The notes: a model not told the origin generated them from the letters alone. A stretch of 64,000 nucleotides of DNA from Pedobacter sp. MC2016-24 (GCF_015223055.1 NZ_JADFBX010000008.1:203421-267420), one strand, 5' to 3'; counted from the first letter of the stretch, positions 45,779 to 56,045 are shown. Program-made: numbers and translations.

Positions 45779-48700
45779 ATGAGAATTTTTAGACTATTTA
45801 TTATGTGTCTGTTATTTTACGTGAACCTGCATGCGCAGGAACCGCAGACCATTACCCTTTCCGTAAAAAATGCCCCCATAGAAATGGTGCTGATCCAGCT
45901 AAAAAAGCAAACCGGTATCTCCTTTTTTTACGATCAGGAGATTTTAAAACTAGTGGGAAAAGTGTCTGTTCAGGTACAAAAGGCAGATTTGAAAACCGTA
46001 CTGAACCTGTGCTTTAAAGATACACCTGTGGAATACTCTGTTGTAGGTAACATTGTCATCCTGGTGAATAAAAAGGCAAAAAAAAACGCCGATGGCAGTC
46101 CGGAAATAATGGAAAGCCTGTTTTCCCAAAATGATATCCATGGTACTGTATACAGCAGCCGGGGTGAAAGACTGAATGGCGCTACGGTTATCATAAAACG
46201 TAGCCACCAGGGAACGACCACAAAAGCAAGCGGGGAGTTTGAACTGAGAAACGTGCGTACCAATGATACTTTACACGTCAGCTATATCGGTTACGCGCCG
46301 CTGGATGTTCCTGTGCTTTTGCAAACGGAGTTTGTAGTCATGCTAAAAGAAACCAACAATGAACTTGATGCCGTTGAGGTTCAGGCTTACGGTTTGACCA
46401 CCAAACGCCTCGCCATAGGAGAGATCAGCCAGATCAATGCCAGGGAGCTGGAACGGCAGCCGGTGTCCAATCCTTTGTTAGCGCTTAAGGGTATTGTTCC
46501 CGGGGTATTGATTACACCAACAAGCGGTTACAGTAATGCGCCGGTAAAGGTGGAAATCAGGGGAAGAAGTTCTATTGATCCAACTTCAGTTTCTGACCCA
46601 CTATACGTCATAGATGGAGTACCGCTGGTTCAACCCAGTATTGGCTTCCAGCAATCCTCTTACCAAAACGGTTCTACCGGACTACAGCAAGCCGGTATCA
46701 CTTTCTCCGGGGGACAGAGTCCATTGTCAAATCTGAACATGCATGATATTGAGAGTATTACCGTATTAAAAGACGCTGCGTCTACAGCCATGTATGGTTC
46801 AAGGGCCGGTAATGGTGTAATCATCATCACCACTAAAAAGGGAAAAGCAGGTAAAACGGTATTTGATGTGAGTGGAAGTCAAACGATCAACCAGGTGATC
46901 GGGCATTACGATATGCTCAATACCAGCCAATACCTGCAAATGCGACGTGAGGCTTTACACAACGATGGCCTTGTTCCTTCTGTTTCTACAGCACCAGATT
47001 TGGTATCATGGGATTCCAGTCGTGATGTAGACTGGCAAAAAGTATTGTGGAAATCAGCCCGTAGCACCACTGTAAATGCGAGTTTATCCGGAGGGGGGGA
47101 GCTGACTACTTTTAGGATCAGTGGTCAGTACAGTAAGCTGAAAGATGTATCCCCATTGACTGACAAGAACAGCAATAACACGGCAAACATTTCTTTTAAT
47201 TTAAACCACCGTAGTCCGGATCAAAAGTTATCTGTCGATCTTGCAGCTGGTTACGGGTACAATACCGCTACCCAGATTACGCTGTATGGGACTACGACAC
47301 TGTCACCTAATCTGCCACCAATATATGACGACAATGGGGATTTAAACTACGCAGCCTGGAATGCTGCCAATATAGGCATATCTTATCCTTTTTACGGATT
47401 ATTGATGCCATCTGTATCGAGTTCGAATTTGCTGAACAGCAGTTTAAAAATAGGCTATCAGGTGCTGAATGGTTTAAATGTAAACCTGCAGATGGGTTAT
47501 AACCTGGGGTTGAATGACAATAGCCTCACTACTACGATTGCTTCGCAAAACCCTTTGAATAACCCAACGGCCCAGGTGTATTTCGGAAATAGTAAAACTA
47601 CCGGGTGGGCCATCACCCCTCAGATTGATTACACCCGTATTCTTGGGAAAGGAAAACTCAGTGTCCTGATCGGCGGAAATTTGAATAATGCAGTGGCCAA
47701 TGGGCTCACTACTCTGGCGTTTGGATATACAAGTGATCAGCTGACGAGGTCTGTCAATAATGCACCGCTGGTGAGCAGTTTGCAGAACTACGCACAAAGC
47801 AAGTATGTTGACGTTCATGGAAGCATCAACTACATCTGGGAAAACAAGTATATTATAGAGTTGAGCGGAAACCGCGACGGCTCCTCTAATTTTGGTCCGG
47901 GCAGGCAATTTGGTACATTTGGTGTGGCTGGTCTGAGTTGGATTGCGTCGGAAGAAAATTGGGTGAAGAGCGCCCTGCCTTCGTGGGTTAGCTTGCTGAG
48001 GCTAAAGGGCTCTTACGGAACAACCGGTAATTATCCAAATGTGGCTTACCAATACCTTTCACAATGGGCCAATACGGCTGGCGGTACCCCTCTGTACAAT
48101 TATAATGGCGTTTTACCACAGGTTCCTATTCATGCAGTTAATCAGGAATACCGTTGGGAAAGCAATAAAGAATTAAATTCTGCTATTGATTTTGGCTTTT
48201 TGAACGACAGAATTAATCTACATGCCGCTATTTACCGCAGGCGTACCAACAACCAACTGGCGCAATTGCCAACACCTTTATTTACTGGCTTTGCAAGTGT
48301 ACAAGGTAATTCACAGGCCAGTGTGCAAAATACAGGGCTTGAAGCTTCTTTAAGTGCTGGTTTGATATCGCATTCTGATTTTTCCTGGTCTGTGAGGATG
48401 AATTTTAGCCGCAACAAAAACAAATTGCTGGACTTTCCAGGATTAGAATATACTTCGTATTACACGACCCAAAAAATAGGGGAGTCCCTAAATAATGTCT
48501 ATGTCTATCACTATAAGGGCATTGATCCACAAACGGGTCAACGGAGTTTTGAGGATTTTGATAAGAATGGGATCATTATTCCGGGCAATTCACAGCCGGG
48601 CAGCAATGGAGGCGACAGATGGGTAGCCATTGACCTTAGTCCAAAATTAGAATCTTCGCTGCTGAATCAGTTCCGTTATAAGGAGTTCAGACTGGACCTA

Positions 48701-49105
48701 CAACTCACTTATAAGAAATTTACATCCGCCTCGCCTTATAACCAAACCGGAGGCGCCTTAAATGCTAATATTCCTTTAGATGTTTTTGAAGACCATTGGC
48801 AAAAGCCCGGGGATATTTCGGCCAATCCACGGTTTACCACCAACGCGACGGGGAGTGATGGTAATTTCGCCACTTCTGACGGAGCTTATACAAACGGTTC
48901 CTATCTGCGCCTGCAAAATGTTGCACTAGATTATACACTGCCAGGTAAATTGACAAGGCGATTTGGCATGCAGGCCATGAGTTTCATCATCAGCATGCAG
49001 AATATGATTACCGTTTCTAATTATCCTGGAATAGATCCCGAACTCCCTTTTGGCAACCAGCCGCAACCCAAAACATTTAATGGTAAAATAGTCCTAACTT
49101 TTTAA
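45779..49105 (+). CDS. SusC/RagA-type TonB-linked outer-membrane transporter with STN domain (locus 3)
   Basis: An 1108-residue importer. The ATG at 45779 gives a clean signal peptide (MRIFRLFIMCLLFYVNLHAQ); a TTG two codons earlier is less likely. STN domain about 25-98; carboxypeptidase-like domain about 118-190 (IHGTVYSSRGERLNGATVIIK); plug about 198-350 (LDAVEVQAYGLTTKRLAIGEI, PLYVIDGVPL, ITVLKDAASTAMYGSRAGNGVI); barrel to the end (FNGKIVLTF). The upstream gap holds a CCAA tandem repeat (near 45743-45762) and, unlike loci 1 and 2, no leader ORF with hairpins. Partner SusD follows by 10 bp. Confidence 0.94.
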   Translation: MRIFRLFIMCLLFYVNLHAQEPQTITLSVKNAPIEMVLIQLKKQTGISFFYDQEILKLVGKVSVQVQKADLKTVLNLCFKDTPVEYSVVGNIVILVNKKAKKNADGSPEIMESLFSQNDIHGTVYSSRGERLNGATVIIKRSHQGTTTKASGEFELRNVRTNDTLHVSYIGYAPLDVPVLLQTEFVVMLKETNNELDAVEVQAYGLTTKRLAIGEISQINARELERQPVSNPLLALKGIVPGVLITPTSGYSNAPVKVEIRGRSSIDPTSVSDPLYVIDGVPLVQPSIGFQQSSYQNGSTGLQQAGITFSGGQSPLSNLNMHDIESITVLKDAASTAMYGSRAGNGVIIITTKKGKAGKTVFDVSGSQTINQVIGHYDMLNTSQYLQMRREALHNDGLVPSVSTAPDLVSWDSSRDVDWQKVLWKSARSTTVNASLSGGGELTTFRISGQYSKLKDVSPLTDKNSNNTANISFNLNHRSPDQKLSVDLAAGYGYNTATQITLYGTTTLSPNLPPIYDDNGDLNYAAWNAANIGISYPFYGLLMPSVSSSNLLNSSLKIGYQVLNGLNVNLQMGYNLGLNDNSLTTTIASQNPLNNPTAQVYFGNSKTTGWAITPQIDYTRILGKGKLSVLIGGNLNNAVANGLTTLAFGYTSDQLTRSVNNAPLVSSLQNYAQSKYVDVHGSINYIWENKYIIELSGNRDGSSNFGPGRQFGTFGVAGLSWIASEENWVKSALPSWVSLLRLKGSYGTTGNYPNVAYQYLSQWANTAGGTPLYNYNGVLPQVPIHAVNQEYRWESNKELNSAIDFGFLNDRINLHAAIYRRRTNNQLAQLPTPLFTGFASVQGNSQASVQNTGLEASLSAGLISHSDFSWSVRMNFSRNKNKLLDFPGLEYTSYYTTQKIGESLNNVYVYHYKGIDPQTGQRSFEDFDKNGIIIPGNSQPGSNGGDRWVAIDLSPKLESSLLNQFRYKEFRLDLQLTYKKFTSASPYNQTGGALNANIPLDVFEDHWQKPGDISANPRFTTNATGSDGNFATSDGAYTNGSYLRLQNVALDYTLPGKLTRRFGMQAMSFIISMQNMITVSNYPGIDPELPFGNQPQPKTFNGKIVLTF

Positions 49106-49115
49106 AAATCCAGCA

Positions 49116-50621
49116 ATGAAATTACAAGGTTTAAAAACAAAAGCAATTTGCTTGTTCTGCTTGCTTAGTTGTGGAATGGATATGGCATGCAAGAAATTAA
49201 TTGAGATAGGTGAGCCGATCAACACCCTGACCACCTCCGAAATTTTCAGCACAGATGCCACCGCAACTTCGGCTATGTATGGCGTCTATTCCTCGATGAT
49301 CAACGGGTTTGATGGCGGACTGGCTTCAATAGCAAATCAAAATGTATTTAGCGCGGGGCTGACCACCAGATTGGCCGCTGTTTCTGCTGATGAACTCTTT
49401 TCTTCCAGTTATGTAAGTAATATCAGTAGTGATGTGTATCGCACCAACAAACTAACGGTGCTGACCGCGACAATTTCACCTACGATATGGTCTTCGGCCT
49501 ACAGTATTATTTATAAAGCAAATTCAGTAATAGAGGGTATTGAGGCATCTAAATCTGCCTCCTTACATGATCATGTGAGAAAAGAACTGACTGCTGAAGC
49601 CAGGTTTATAAGGGCTTTTTGTTATTTCTATTTAACCAATTTCTTTGGCGACGTGCCTATGGCCCTTACGGTGGATTTTAATAAAACAGCGAATCTGCCA
49701 AGAATGCCAAGGGATCAGGTTTATAGACAAATTGTAACAGACCTTAAAGCTGCGCAGGCTGTATTGGCGGCAGACGACTCGCAGGGCAAAGGGGAAAGGG
49801 TTATCCCAAATAAATGGGCGGCTACGCTGCTGCTTGCCCGTGTTTACCTATATACCGGTGATTATAACAACGCCCATGCAGAAGCAAGTTCTATTATTAA
49901 TAACCATGTTGCATATCGCCTGGAGGCAGATTTGAGCCAGGTTTTTTCTACCGGCAGCAGGGAAGCAGTATGGCAGTTGAAACAAACCGAGGAAGATGCA
50001 CAGCTTAAGAATGCAACTCCTGAAGGACTGATTTTTTCTGCTGGTGACTTAAACCATCATGGTTATGTTCAATATGGTTTAACGAGTCAGCTGCTATCCG
50101 CTTTTGAACCAAATGACCGGCGCTGGACTGCCTGGTTAGACAGTACGGATTATGTGATTGACTCCTCTAAACCAGGTGCGTTCACCTACTTTCCGCACAA
50201 GTATATACTGGGGACACAGAATGCCAGTTTAGGGCAGCCGGCTCCGCAATATTATATGGTACTTCGTTTGGCAGAGGCCTATCTTATCCGTGCTGAGTCG
50301 GCATTAAATGGTGCTCCCGGAGGGCTCAGTACTGCGATAACTGATTTGAATGTAATACGTAGCCGGGCAGGCCTGCCAGATCTTGATCCAGATCTGGAGC
50401 AACTGCAGATCAGAAAAGCCATAGCCAGGGAGCGCCAGGTTGAGTTTTTCGCAGAGTGGGGGCACCGTTGGTTTGACCTCAAAAGAACCGGACAGGCAAG
50501 TGCTGTACTATCGGTTATTCCTGCAAAGCAGCCATGGCTGGGAGATAACCAGTTGCTTTATCCAATTCCAAGACCAGAAATCATAGCAGACCATTTTTTA
50601 ACACAGAACGCGGGTTACTAA
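49116..50621 (+). CDS. SusD/RagB-family lipoprotein (locus 3)
   Basis: A 501-residue surface lipoprotein. The signal peptide contains two cysteines; the probable lipidated one is in MDMACKKLIEIGEPINTL. Helical core: ELTAEARFIRAFCYFYLTNFFGDVPMAL and WAATLLLARVYLYTGDYNNAHAEA. C-terminal signature: VLRLAEAYLIRAESALN and ERQVEFFAEWGHRWFDLKRTG. It shares the compact layout of the SusD in locus 2, suggesting the two loci handle related ligands, while locus 1 has a longer SusD. Confidence 0.93.
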   Translation: MKLQGLKTKAICLFCLLSCGMDMACKKLIEIGEPINTLTTSEIFSTDATATSAMYGVYSSMINGFDGGLASIANQNVFSAGLTTRLAAVSADELFSSSYVSNISSDVYRTNKLTVLTATISPTIWSSAYSIIYKANSVIEGIEASKSASLHDHVRKELTAEARFIRAFCYFYLTNFFGDVPMALTVDFNKTANLPRMPRDQVYRQIVTDLKAAQAVLAADDSQGKGERVIPNKWAATLLLARVYLYTGDYNNAHAEASSIINNHVAYRLEADLSQVFSTGSREAVWQLKQTEEDAQLKNATPEGLIFSAGDLNHHGYVQYGLTSQLLSAFEPNDRRWTAWLDSTDYVIDSSKPGAFTYFPHKYILGTQNASLGQPAPQYYMVLRLAEAYLIRAESALNGAPGGLSTAITDLNVIRSRAGLPDLDPDLEQLQIRKAIARERQVEFFAEWGHRWFDLKRTGQASAVLSVIPAKQPWLGDNQLLYPIPRPEIIADHFLTQNAGY

Positions 50622-50647
50622 ATCATTCATCATAAAAATACAAAGAC

Positions 50648-51415
50648 ATGCGGAGAATACACTTTATAATTTTTGGAGCTTTGCTCCTCTCTCTGGCTGT
50701 ATGTGCCTGTAAAAAGGAGCTGAGCTTTAAACCAGAAGGTACTTCATCCTTTACGATCGTAAATGGATTGTCGGGCACTGACTACCTGTTTACCAATTTT
50801 AACGGGGATAAATCAAACGGTCAGTATTATGCCAATACAGCAGCAATGCGTTATGGCAACTTTCTTTTCTTTAACAGTTATACCGGGCAACAGGACCTGG
50901 GCTTGTATTCGGCAACGGATACTAACGCAAATAGCAAGCCCGTGCTCCGGCTCAGATTTAACCTGGAACGAAATGCAGTTTATACGCTTTTCCTTTCAGG
51001 AACGACACAGGATGCCGATTATTTAATGACTAACGACCAGTTGCCATATCATTTACCTGCCGATTCGACCATGGGGCTGAGGTTTATCAATTTGGCGAAA
51101 GGCAGTGCCCCGATAACTGTAAACCTTGTCGGAAAGGCCTTTGGATCAGAGGAGATAGGCTTGCCTTATAAAGGTGTTTCGGCATTTAAAAATTACAATG
51201 CCAATTCGGCTATCAGGAGCTACACTTTTGAGTTTCGGGATAAAGCTAGTGGTACCTTACTGGGTAGCTGTCTAGTAGACGGAATCAATAATGACGGATC
51301 TGTAGGTTCGCCGAATATCAGGCGAAACCGGAACTATACAATTGTCCTGCTTGGCAGCACGGTCGATCAGACAGGCAAACGCGTGATGATCATTGATGAA
51401 GCGGTAAAAATTTAA
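50648..51415 (+). CDS. DUF4397-like lipoprotein
   Basis: A 255-residue exported lipoprotein (lipobox VCAC, Cys near residue 21, followed by KKELSF). It is predicted all-beta, with alternating hydrophobic residues and motifs such as SSFTIVNGLSG, YTLFLSGTTQDADYLM, LRFINLAKGSAPITVNLVG and NYTIVLLGS, which recall the DUF4397 family of cell-surface beta-sandwich proteins. It lies between susD and the ABC transporter genes, with gaps of 26 and 23 bp, so it could be an accessory binding protein of the locus 3 receptor. Function is unknown. Confidence 0.7.
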   Translation: MRRIHFIIFGALLLSLAVCACKKELSFKPEGTSSFTIVNGLSGTDYLFTNFNGDKSNGQYYANTAAMRYGNFLFFNSYTGQQDLGLYSATDTNANSKPVLRLRFNLERNAVYTLFLSGTTQDADYLMTNDQLPYHLPADSTMGLRFINLAKGSAPITVNLVGKAFGSEEIGLPYKGVSAFKNYNANSAIRSYTFEFRDKASGTLLGSCLVDGINNDGSVGSPNIRRNRNYTIVLLGSTVDQTGKRVMIIDEAVKI

Positions 51416-51438
51416 AATCCTAACCTAACTTAAGCATA

Positions 51439-52368
51439 ATGAACAGCATTTTAAGAATTCAGCAACTCTCTCACAAATATACCAGTAGCTGGGCGATTAG
51501 TGATATTAATATGGAAATTGCCCAGAATGGTATTATTGGTTTATTAGGCTCCAATGGGGCCGGTAAATCAACCACCATGAATATTATTTGTGGTGTGCTC
51601 AACCAAACGGAGGGGGAGGTGCATGTGAATGGATTTGACATCAGGACCCAACCTGAACTGGCCAAAAGAGAAATTGGCTTTTTACCTCAGAATCCACCAT
51701 TATATACTGACTTGACCATAGATGAATATCTCACCTATTGCGCGGAACTTCGTTTTATGGAAGGCTCCAAAATCAAGGCTGCAGTGGAAGAAGTGAAGGA
51801 GCGTTGCGCAATATCCCATTTCGGTAGCCGGCTGATCCACAATTTATCCGGTGGTTACCGTCAGCGTGTCGGAATAGCGCAGGCCATCATCCATAAACCT
51901 AAACTGGTAGTAATGGATGAGCCAACCAATGGGCTGGATCCGAACCAGCTCATTGAGGTCAGAAAGCTGATCAAGGAAATTGCCCTTGACCACGCGGTGT
52001 TATTGTCTTCCCATATTTTATCAGAGATCCACTTGCTTTGCAAGGAGATCGTTATGATTGAGGGTGGTCGGGTTGTGTTTTCTGACTCCATGGATGCTTT
52101 TGACAATTACATCCAGCCACACAGTTTGTTGATGCGTATGGAGAACCCTCCCCAGCTTGCAGAACTGCTAAAGATACAAGGGGTGACCAAAGTCGATTTT
52201 CTGACCGATAAACAGATCCGCGTTTATTTTGACGGTGACGAGGAAATCACAGAAAGAATGATCAACGCAGGTGTACAACAACAATGGCAACTGCGGGAAG
52301 TCAGCCTGGAGAAAGGTCTTCTTGATGATGTTTTTAAACAACTGTCCTCACCATCCGCTCATTCTTAA
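51439..52368 (+). CDS. ABC transporter ATP-binding protein, GldA-like
   Basis: A 309-residue ATPase subunit. Walker A GSNGAGKST (residues 37-45), Q-loop FLPQNPPLY (81-89), signature LSGGY (136-140), Walker B LVVMDE (156-161) and switch His in SSHI (His192) are all intact. After residue 215 comes a C-terminal extension typical of ATPases pairing with ABC-2 type permeases. It most resembles GldA, the ATPase needed for gliding in flavobacteria, and the fused permease next to it resembles GldF-GldG. It starts 23 bp after the lipoprotein gene and 12 bp before the permease gene. Confidence 0.92.
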   Translation: MNSILRIQQLSHKYTSSWAISDINMEIAQNGIIGLLGSNGAGKSTTMNIICGVLNQTEGEVHVNGFDIRTQPELAKREIGFLPQNPPLYTDLTIDEYLTYCAELRFMEGSKIKAAVEEVKERCAISHFGSRLIHNLSGGYRQRVGIAQAIIHKPKLVVMDEPTNGLDPNQLIEVRKLIKEIALDHAVLLSSHILSEIHLLCKEIVMIEGGRVVFSDSMDAFDNYIQPHSLLMRMENPPQLAELLKIQGVTKVDFLTDKQIRVYFDGDEEITERMINAGVQQQWQLREVSLEKGLLDDVFKQLSSPSAHS

Positions 52369-52380
52369 CCATTACAACCC

Positions 52381-54723
52381 ATGAAGATTATATTTAAAAT
52401 TGCTAAAAACGAGCTTCTTAACCTTTTTTATTCACCTGTAGCGTGGTTTCTGGCTGTTGTGTTTCTAATACAATGTGCCTATTTCTATACCTCTTCCTTA
52501 TATCCGCTCACTGTATTTCAGGACCAGCTGCTGCTCAACAATCCAAAATGGAAAGATTTTGGAGGTTCACTTACCTCAACCATCTATTTAAACCCTGATG
52601 GTTTGTTTAAAAATGTTTACCAAAACCTGTATTTGTTTGTTCCGCTGTTAACTATGGGGCTTCTTGGCCGTGAGGTGAACAACGGTACCATTAAACTGCT
52701 TTATTCTTCTCCGGTTAAACTGCGGGAGATTGTGCTTGGGAAATACCTGGCTGTAATGATCTATAACCTGGTGCTGGTTGGGGTAGTCGGAATATTCATT
52801 GTGTCGGGTGTGTTTAATATCAAGTCTATTGATATTGGATTGCTGCTGTCGGCAGAGCTGGGTTTTTATTTACTGATTTGTGCTTTTTCTGCCATTGGTT
52901 TATTTATGTCGGGCCTTACAACCTACCAGATCATATCCGGAATTGGAAGTTTTGTGCTTTTCTTTGTGCTGAGCCGAATAGGTACACTGTGGCAGAAATA
53001 TGATTTTGTACGTGACCTGACTTATTTCCTGTCTATTTCTGGTCGTACGGAAAAAATGATCGGGGGACTGATCACGACGAAGGATGTCATTTACTTTCTG
53101 ATCGTGATCTTTATGTTCCTGAGCTTTACACTGTTTAAACTGAAAGGCGAAAGAGAATCCAGGCCCTGGTCTGTTAAAGCCTCCAGGTATGTTGGTGTAT
53201 TATTGGTTTCCGTGTTGCTCGGTTACATCACTTCCCGTCCTTCCCTTGTGGGTTATTGGGACACTACTGATTGTAAAGTGAACACTGTACATGCACGTAC
53301 GCAGGAAATCCTAAAAAAAATGGGAAAAGAACCTATTGAGGTTACCCTGTATGCCAACCTGCTGGGACTTCGGCTGGGGCCGGGCTTGCCAGAGAGTCGT
53401 AATCCTTATCTATCTACACTTTGGGACAGATACCTGCGTTTTAAGCCAGATATTAAGTTCAAATACGTTTATTACTATGACAATGACGGCAGGCTCGATG
53501 CTAACAGTATTTATAAGACTTATCCTCATAAAACAGAAAAAGAGATTGCCGGGATTGTAGCCAAAATGTACCAGGTTGACGCGTCCAAATTTATTGGCCC
53601 CAAAGAAATACGCAAACAAATCGACCCTTATGCCGAGAACTTATCCCTTTTTATGGGTGTGAAATACAAAGGAAAAACCATCCACCTGCGGACATTTAAT
53701 GATTCGGAATTCTGGCCAGACCAGTCGCAGGTAGCTGGCGCCTTCAAACGGCTGGAAGAAGGCAGCGCACCTAAGATTTATTTTTTAACCGGTAACCTGG
53801 AACGGAATATCTATAAAACTGGCGAGCGGGAATATTCCATGCAATCTTTAGAAAAACTTAACCGTACCTCTTTAATTAACATGGGTTTTGATGTTGATAC
53901 GATTTCACTGGATTGGCAGAACATGCCGGCTGATGCAGCAGCCCTGGTGATTGCAGATCCTAAAACCGATCTGAGTACAGTTTGTCTGGCTAAAATTCAG
54001 CAATATATTGACCGTGGAGGAAACCTGATGGTTTTTGGTGAACCGAACAAGCAGACTGTAATTAACCCGGTATTGAAGTTATTGGGTGTTCAGTTGAGGC
54101 AAGGTATATTGGTACAGGTAAGCAAAAATGAAACACCGGATAAAGTCATATCTTATGGTACCGATCCTTCTTTGCAGCTTGCCGAGGAAAGAAACCTCCT
54201 GGGCCTGCTGAAAAAAAGACAGGAAAAAGATACGGATGATACGCTTCAAATCAGTATGCCTGGTACAGGGGCAATTGAATATGTAACCAATGGTGCTTTT
54301 GCCATTACGCCTTTGATGAAAACTAAAGATAAGAATACCTGGCTTAAGACTGGAGTACTGATTGTCGATTCTGTACCCCCGGTATTCAATCCGGCACAAG
54401 GAGATATCAGGGACTCCTCATTTACTACAGCCATTCAGCTCACCAGACAAATAAACCAGAAACAACAACGCATTATTGTTTGCGCCGATGCCGATTTCAA
54501 AAACAACCTTCGCCTGGGCTCCGACTTGTTTGCTAATGCTTTTTACAGCTGGATGAACGACAACAAGTATCCGGTTTATATTCCCGATACGCCAGCCAGG
54601 GATGTGAAATTAAACATTACCTCTGCGGGAGCAGATGTGTTGAAAGTTGTGTATGTATGGGTGTTACCAGGTGTAGTGCTGTTGATTGGCGTGTTATTAT
54701 TAATCAGACGTAAGAGAAAATAG
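52381..54723 (+). CDS. Fused ABC-2 permease and GldG-like auxiliary domain
   Basis: A 780-residue membrane protein. The N-terminal 255 residues hold six or so membrane helices in the ABC-2/GldF pattern (LFYSPVAWFLAVVFLIQCAYFY, LGREVNNGTIKLLYSSPVKLREIVLGKYLAV). Helix about 280-292 leads into a large periplasmic domain (about 293-755) of the GldG/ABC-auxiliary type (VNTVHARTQEILKKMGKEPIEVTLY, PKIYFLTGNLERNIY, AALVIADPKTDLS, GGNLMVFGEPNK). A final helix (about 756-775) ends in basic residues. In gliding bacteria the two parts are separate proteins; here they are one chain. Export of, or anchoring to, a surface component is likely; the cargo is unknown. Confidence 0.88.
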   Translation: MKIIFKIAKNELLNLFYSPVAWFLAVVFLIQCAYFYTSSLYPLTVFQDQLLLNNPKWKDFGGSLTSTIYLNPDGLFKNVYQNLYLFVPLLTMGLLGREVNNGTIKLLYSSPVKLREIVLGKYLAVMIYNLVLVGVVGIFIVSGVFNIKSIDIGLLLSAELGFYLLICAFSAIGLFMSGLTTYQIISGIGSFVLFFVLSRIGTLWQKYDFVRDLTYFLSISGRTEKMIGGLITTKDVIYFLIVIFMFLSFTLFKLKGERESRPWSVKASRYVGVLLVSVLLGYITSRPSLVGYWDTTDCKVNTVHARTQEILKKMGKEPIEVTLYANLLGLRLGPGLPESRNPYLSTLWDRYLRFKPDIKFKYVYYYDNDGRLDANSIYKTYPHKTEKEIAGIVAKMYQVDASKFIGPKEIRKQIDPYAENLSLFMGVKYKGKTIHLRTFNDSEFWPDQSQVAGAFKRLEEGSAPKIYFLTGNLERNIYKTGEREYSMQSLEKLNRTSLINMGFDVDTISLDWQNMPADAAALVIADPKTDLSTVCLAKIQQYIDRGGNLMVFGEPNKQTVINPVLKLLGVQLRQGILVQVSKNETPDKVISYGTDPSLQLAEERNLLGLLKKRQEKDTDDTLQISMPGTGAIEYVTNGAFAITPLMKTKDKNTWLKTGVLIVDSVPPVFNPAQGDIRDSSFTTAIQLTRQINQKQQRIIVCADADFKNNLRLGSDLFANAFYSWMNDNKYPVYIPDTPARDVKLNITSAGADVLKVVYVWVLPGVVLLIGVLLLIRRKRK

Positions 54724-54728
54724 AGGAT

Positions 54729-56045
54729 ATGTTTTTACACACCGACGAACAAACTATAGAAGACCTGGGGATTTTTGGCAATCGGAATACAGGCGGAATT
54801 TATGATCTGTATAATTCGGCAAGTACAAGGGGGGGAGAAGAATTACTTAAAGAAATGTTCCGTAACCCTTTGTCAGACTGGGAAGCCATCAATCTGCGCA
54901 GTCACATGATTGAATATTTTGCCAGGATGAACATCAGTTTTCCTTTCTCCGCCAGTTCATTTGATATGGCGGAGAAATACCTGATGAATGCCAATGAGCA
55001 GCATAAAGATGCTGGTCATCATACGGCTGCACTCAGTGAAAAGGAAATGAGCAATGGGGTATCTGCCATTATAGAAATCCTGTGGACGGCAAAGACTTTT
55101 ATTGAACAGAAAGAGGTAACCGATATCAGTTATTTTGATACGGAGCGTCAACGTATTCAGCTACTCTTGAACCATGTTGCTTTTGAGCCTGCGCTGAAGG
55201 AAAAACCTCAGAAAAAATTACCTTATTCTGCGATTACGGCCTACGATATCCTTTTTAGGGTACGGGAATATGACAAGATCAAGACCTTGCTGAAATATAT
55301 TTACAACCTGGATGTGTATTTATCTGTAGCAAAGGTGGCCGTTAAGCGTGGTTTTATATTTCCGGTTGCAGTGGAGAAAAATACCTGCAGGTTAGCGTTG
55401 GAAGGTGTTTATCACCCAGAATTAAAAAAACCGGTAGGCAATAACGTTTCGATTGACCGGGATAAAAATGTCATCTTCCTCACCGGGGCGAATATGGCGG
55501 GTAAGTCGACCTTTTTAAGATCCGTTAGCACTGCTTTGTATCTGGCACATATGGGGTTCCCGGTTGCCGCCAAATCGATGACTTTTTCTGTGGTGGACGG
55601 TATTTATACGACAATCAATTTGCCAGATAAACTGGGGATTGGTGCCAGTCATTTTTATATGGAGGTGTTGCGGGTGCGGAAGGTGGCTTCGGAGTTGGGG
55701 CAGGGAAAGTCCCTGTTTGTCATTTTTGATGAGCTTTTTAGAGGCACCAATGTAAAGGATGCCCACGAAGCTACTGTGGCTGTTTCGCTCGGTTTTGCGA
55801 AGAAAATGACCAGTATGTTTATTATTTCCTCTCATATTGTAGAAGCTGCAGATGAACTTAAGCAGAGAAGCAATATTGGCTTCCTTTATCTTCCTACATT
55901 GATGAAGGGCAGGGTACCGGAGTACACGTATACGCTGGAACCTGGAGTAACCGACGACCGGCACGGCATGATCATCATTAAAAATGAGGGCATACTTGAG
56001 ATCTTAAAGAACGGTGTAAAGAAACAGAAAGTTGTTGTTGATTAA
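54729..56045 (+). CDS. Minimal MutS-family ATPase A (no mismatch-binding domain)
   Basis: A 438-residue protein with only the core/lever and ATPase parts of MutS. The N-terminal STRGGEELLKEMFRNPLSD (about 32-50) matches the start of the MutS lever domain. The ATPase domain begins near 220: Walker A TGANMAGKST (252-261), Walker B with Asp334-Glu335 in FVIFDELFRGTNVKDA, SSHI, and a C-terminal motif PGVTDDRHGMIIIKNEGI equivalent to the last MutS block. The mismatch-recognition (Phe-x-Glu) and connector domains are missing, so ordinary mismatch repair is unlikely. It starts 5 bp after the permease gene. Possible DNA- or nucleoprotein-remodelling role, or a role unrelated to DNA. Confidence 0.88.
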   Translation: MFLHTDEQTIEDLGIFGNRNTGGIYDLYNSASTRGGEELLKEMFRNPLSDWEAINLRSHMIEYFARMNISFPFSASSFDMAEKYLMNANEQHKDAGHHTAALSEKEMSNGVSAIIEILWTAKTFIEQKEVTDISYFDTERQRIQLLLNHVAFEPALKEKPQKKLPYSAITAYDILFRVREYDKIKTLLKYIYNLDVYLSVAKVAVKRGFIFPVAVEKNTCRLALEGVYHPELKKPVGNNVSIDRDKNVIFLTGANMAGKSTFLRSVSTALYLAHMGFPVAAKSMTFSVVDGIYTTINLPDKLGIGASHFYMEVLRVRKVASELGQGKSLFVIFDELFRGTNVKDAHEATVAVSLGFAKKMTSMFIISSHIVEAADELKQRSNIGFLYLPTLMKGRVPEYTYTLEPGVTDDRHGMIIIKNEGILEILKNGVKKQKVVVD

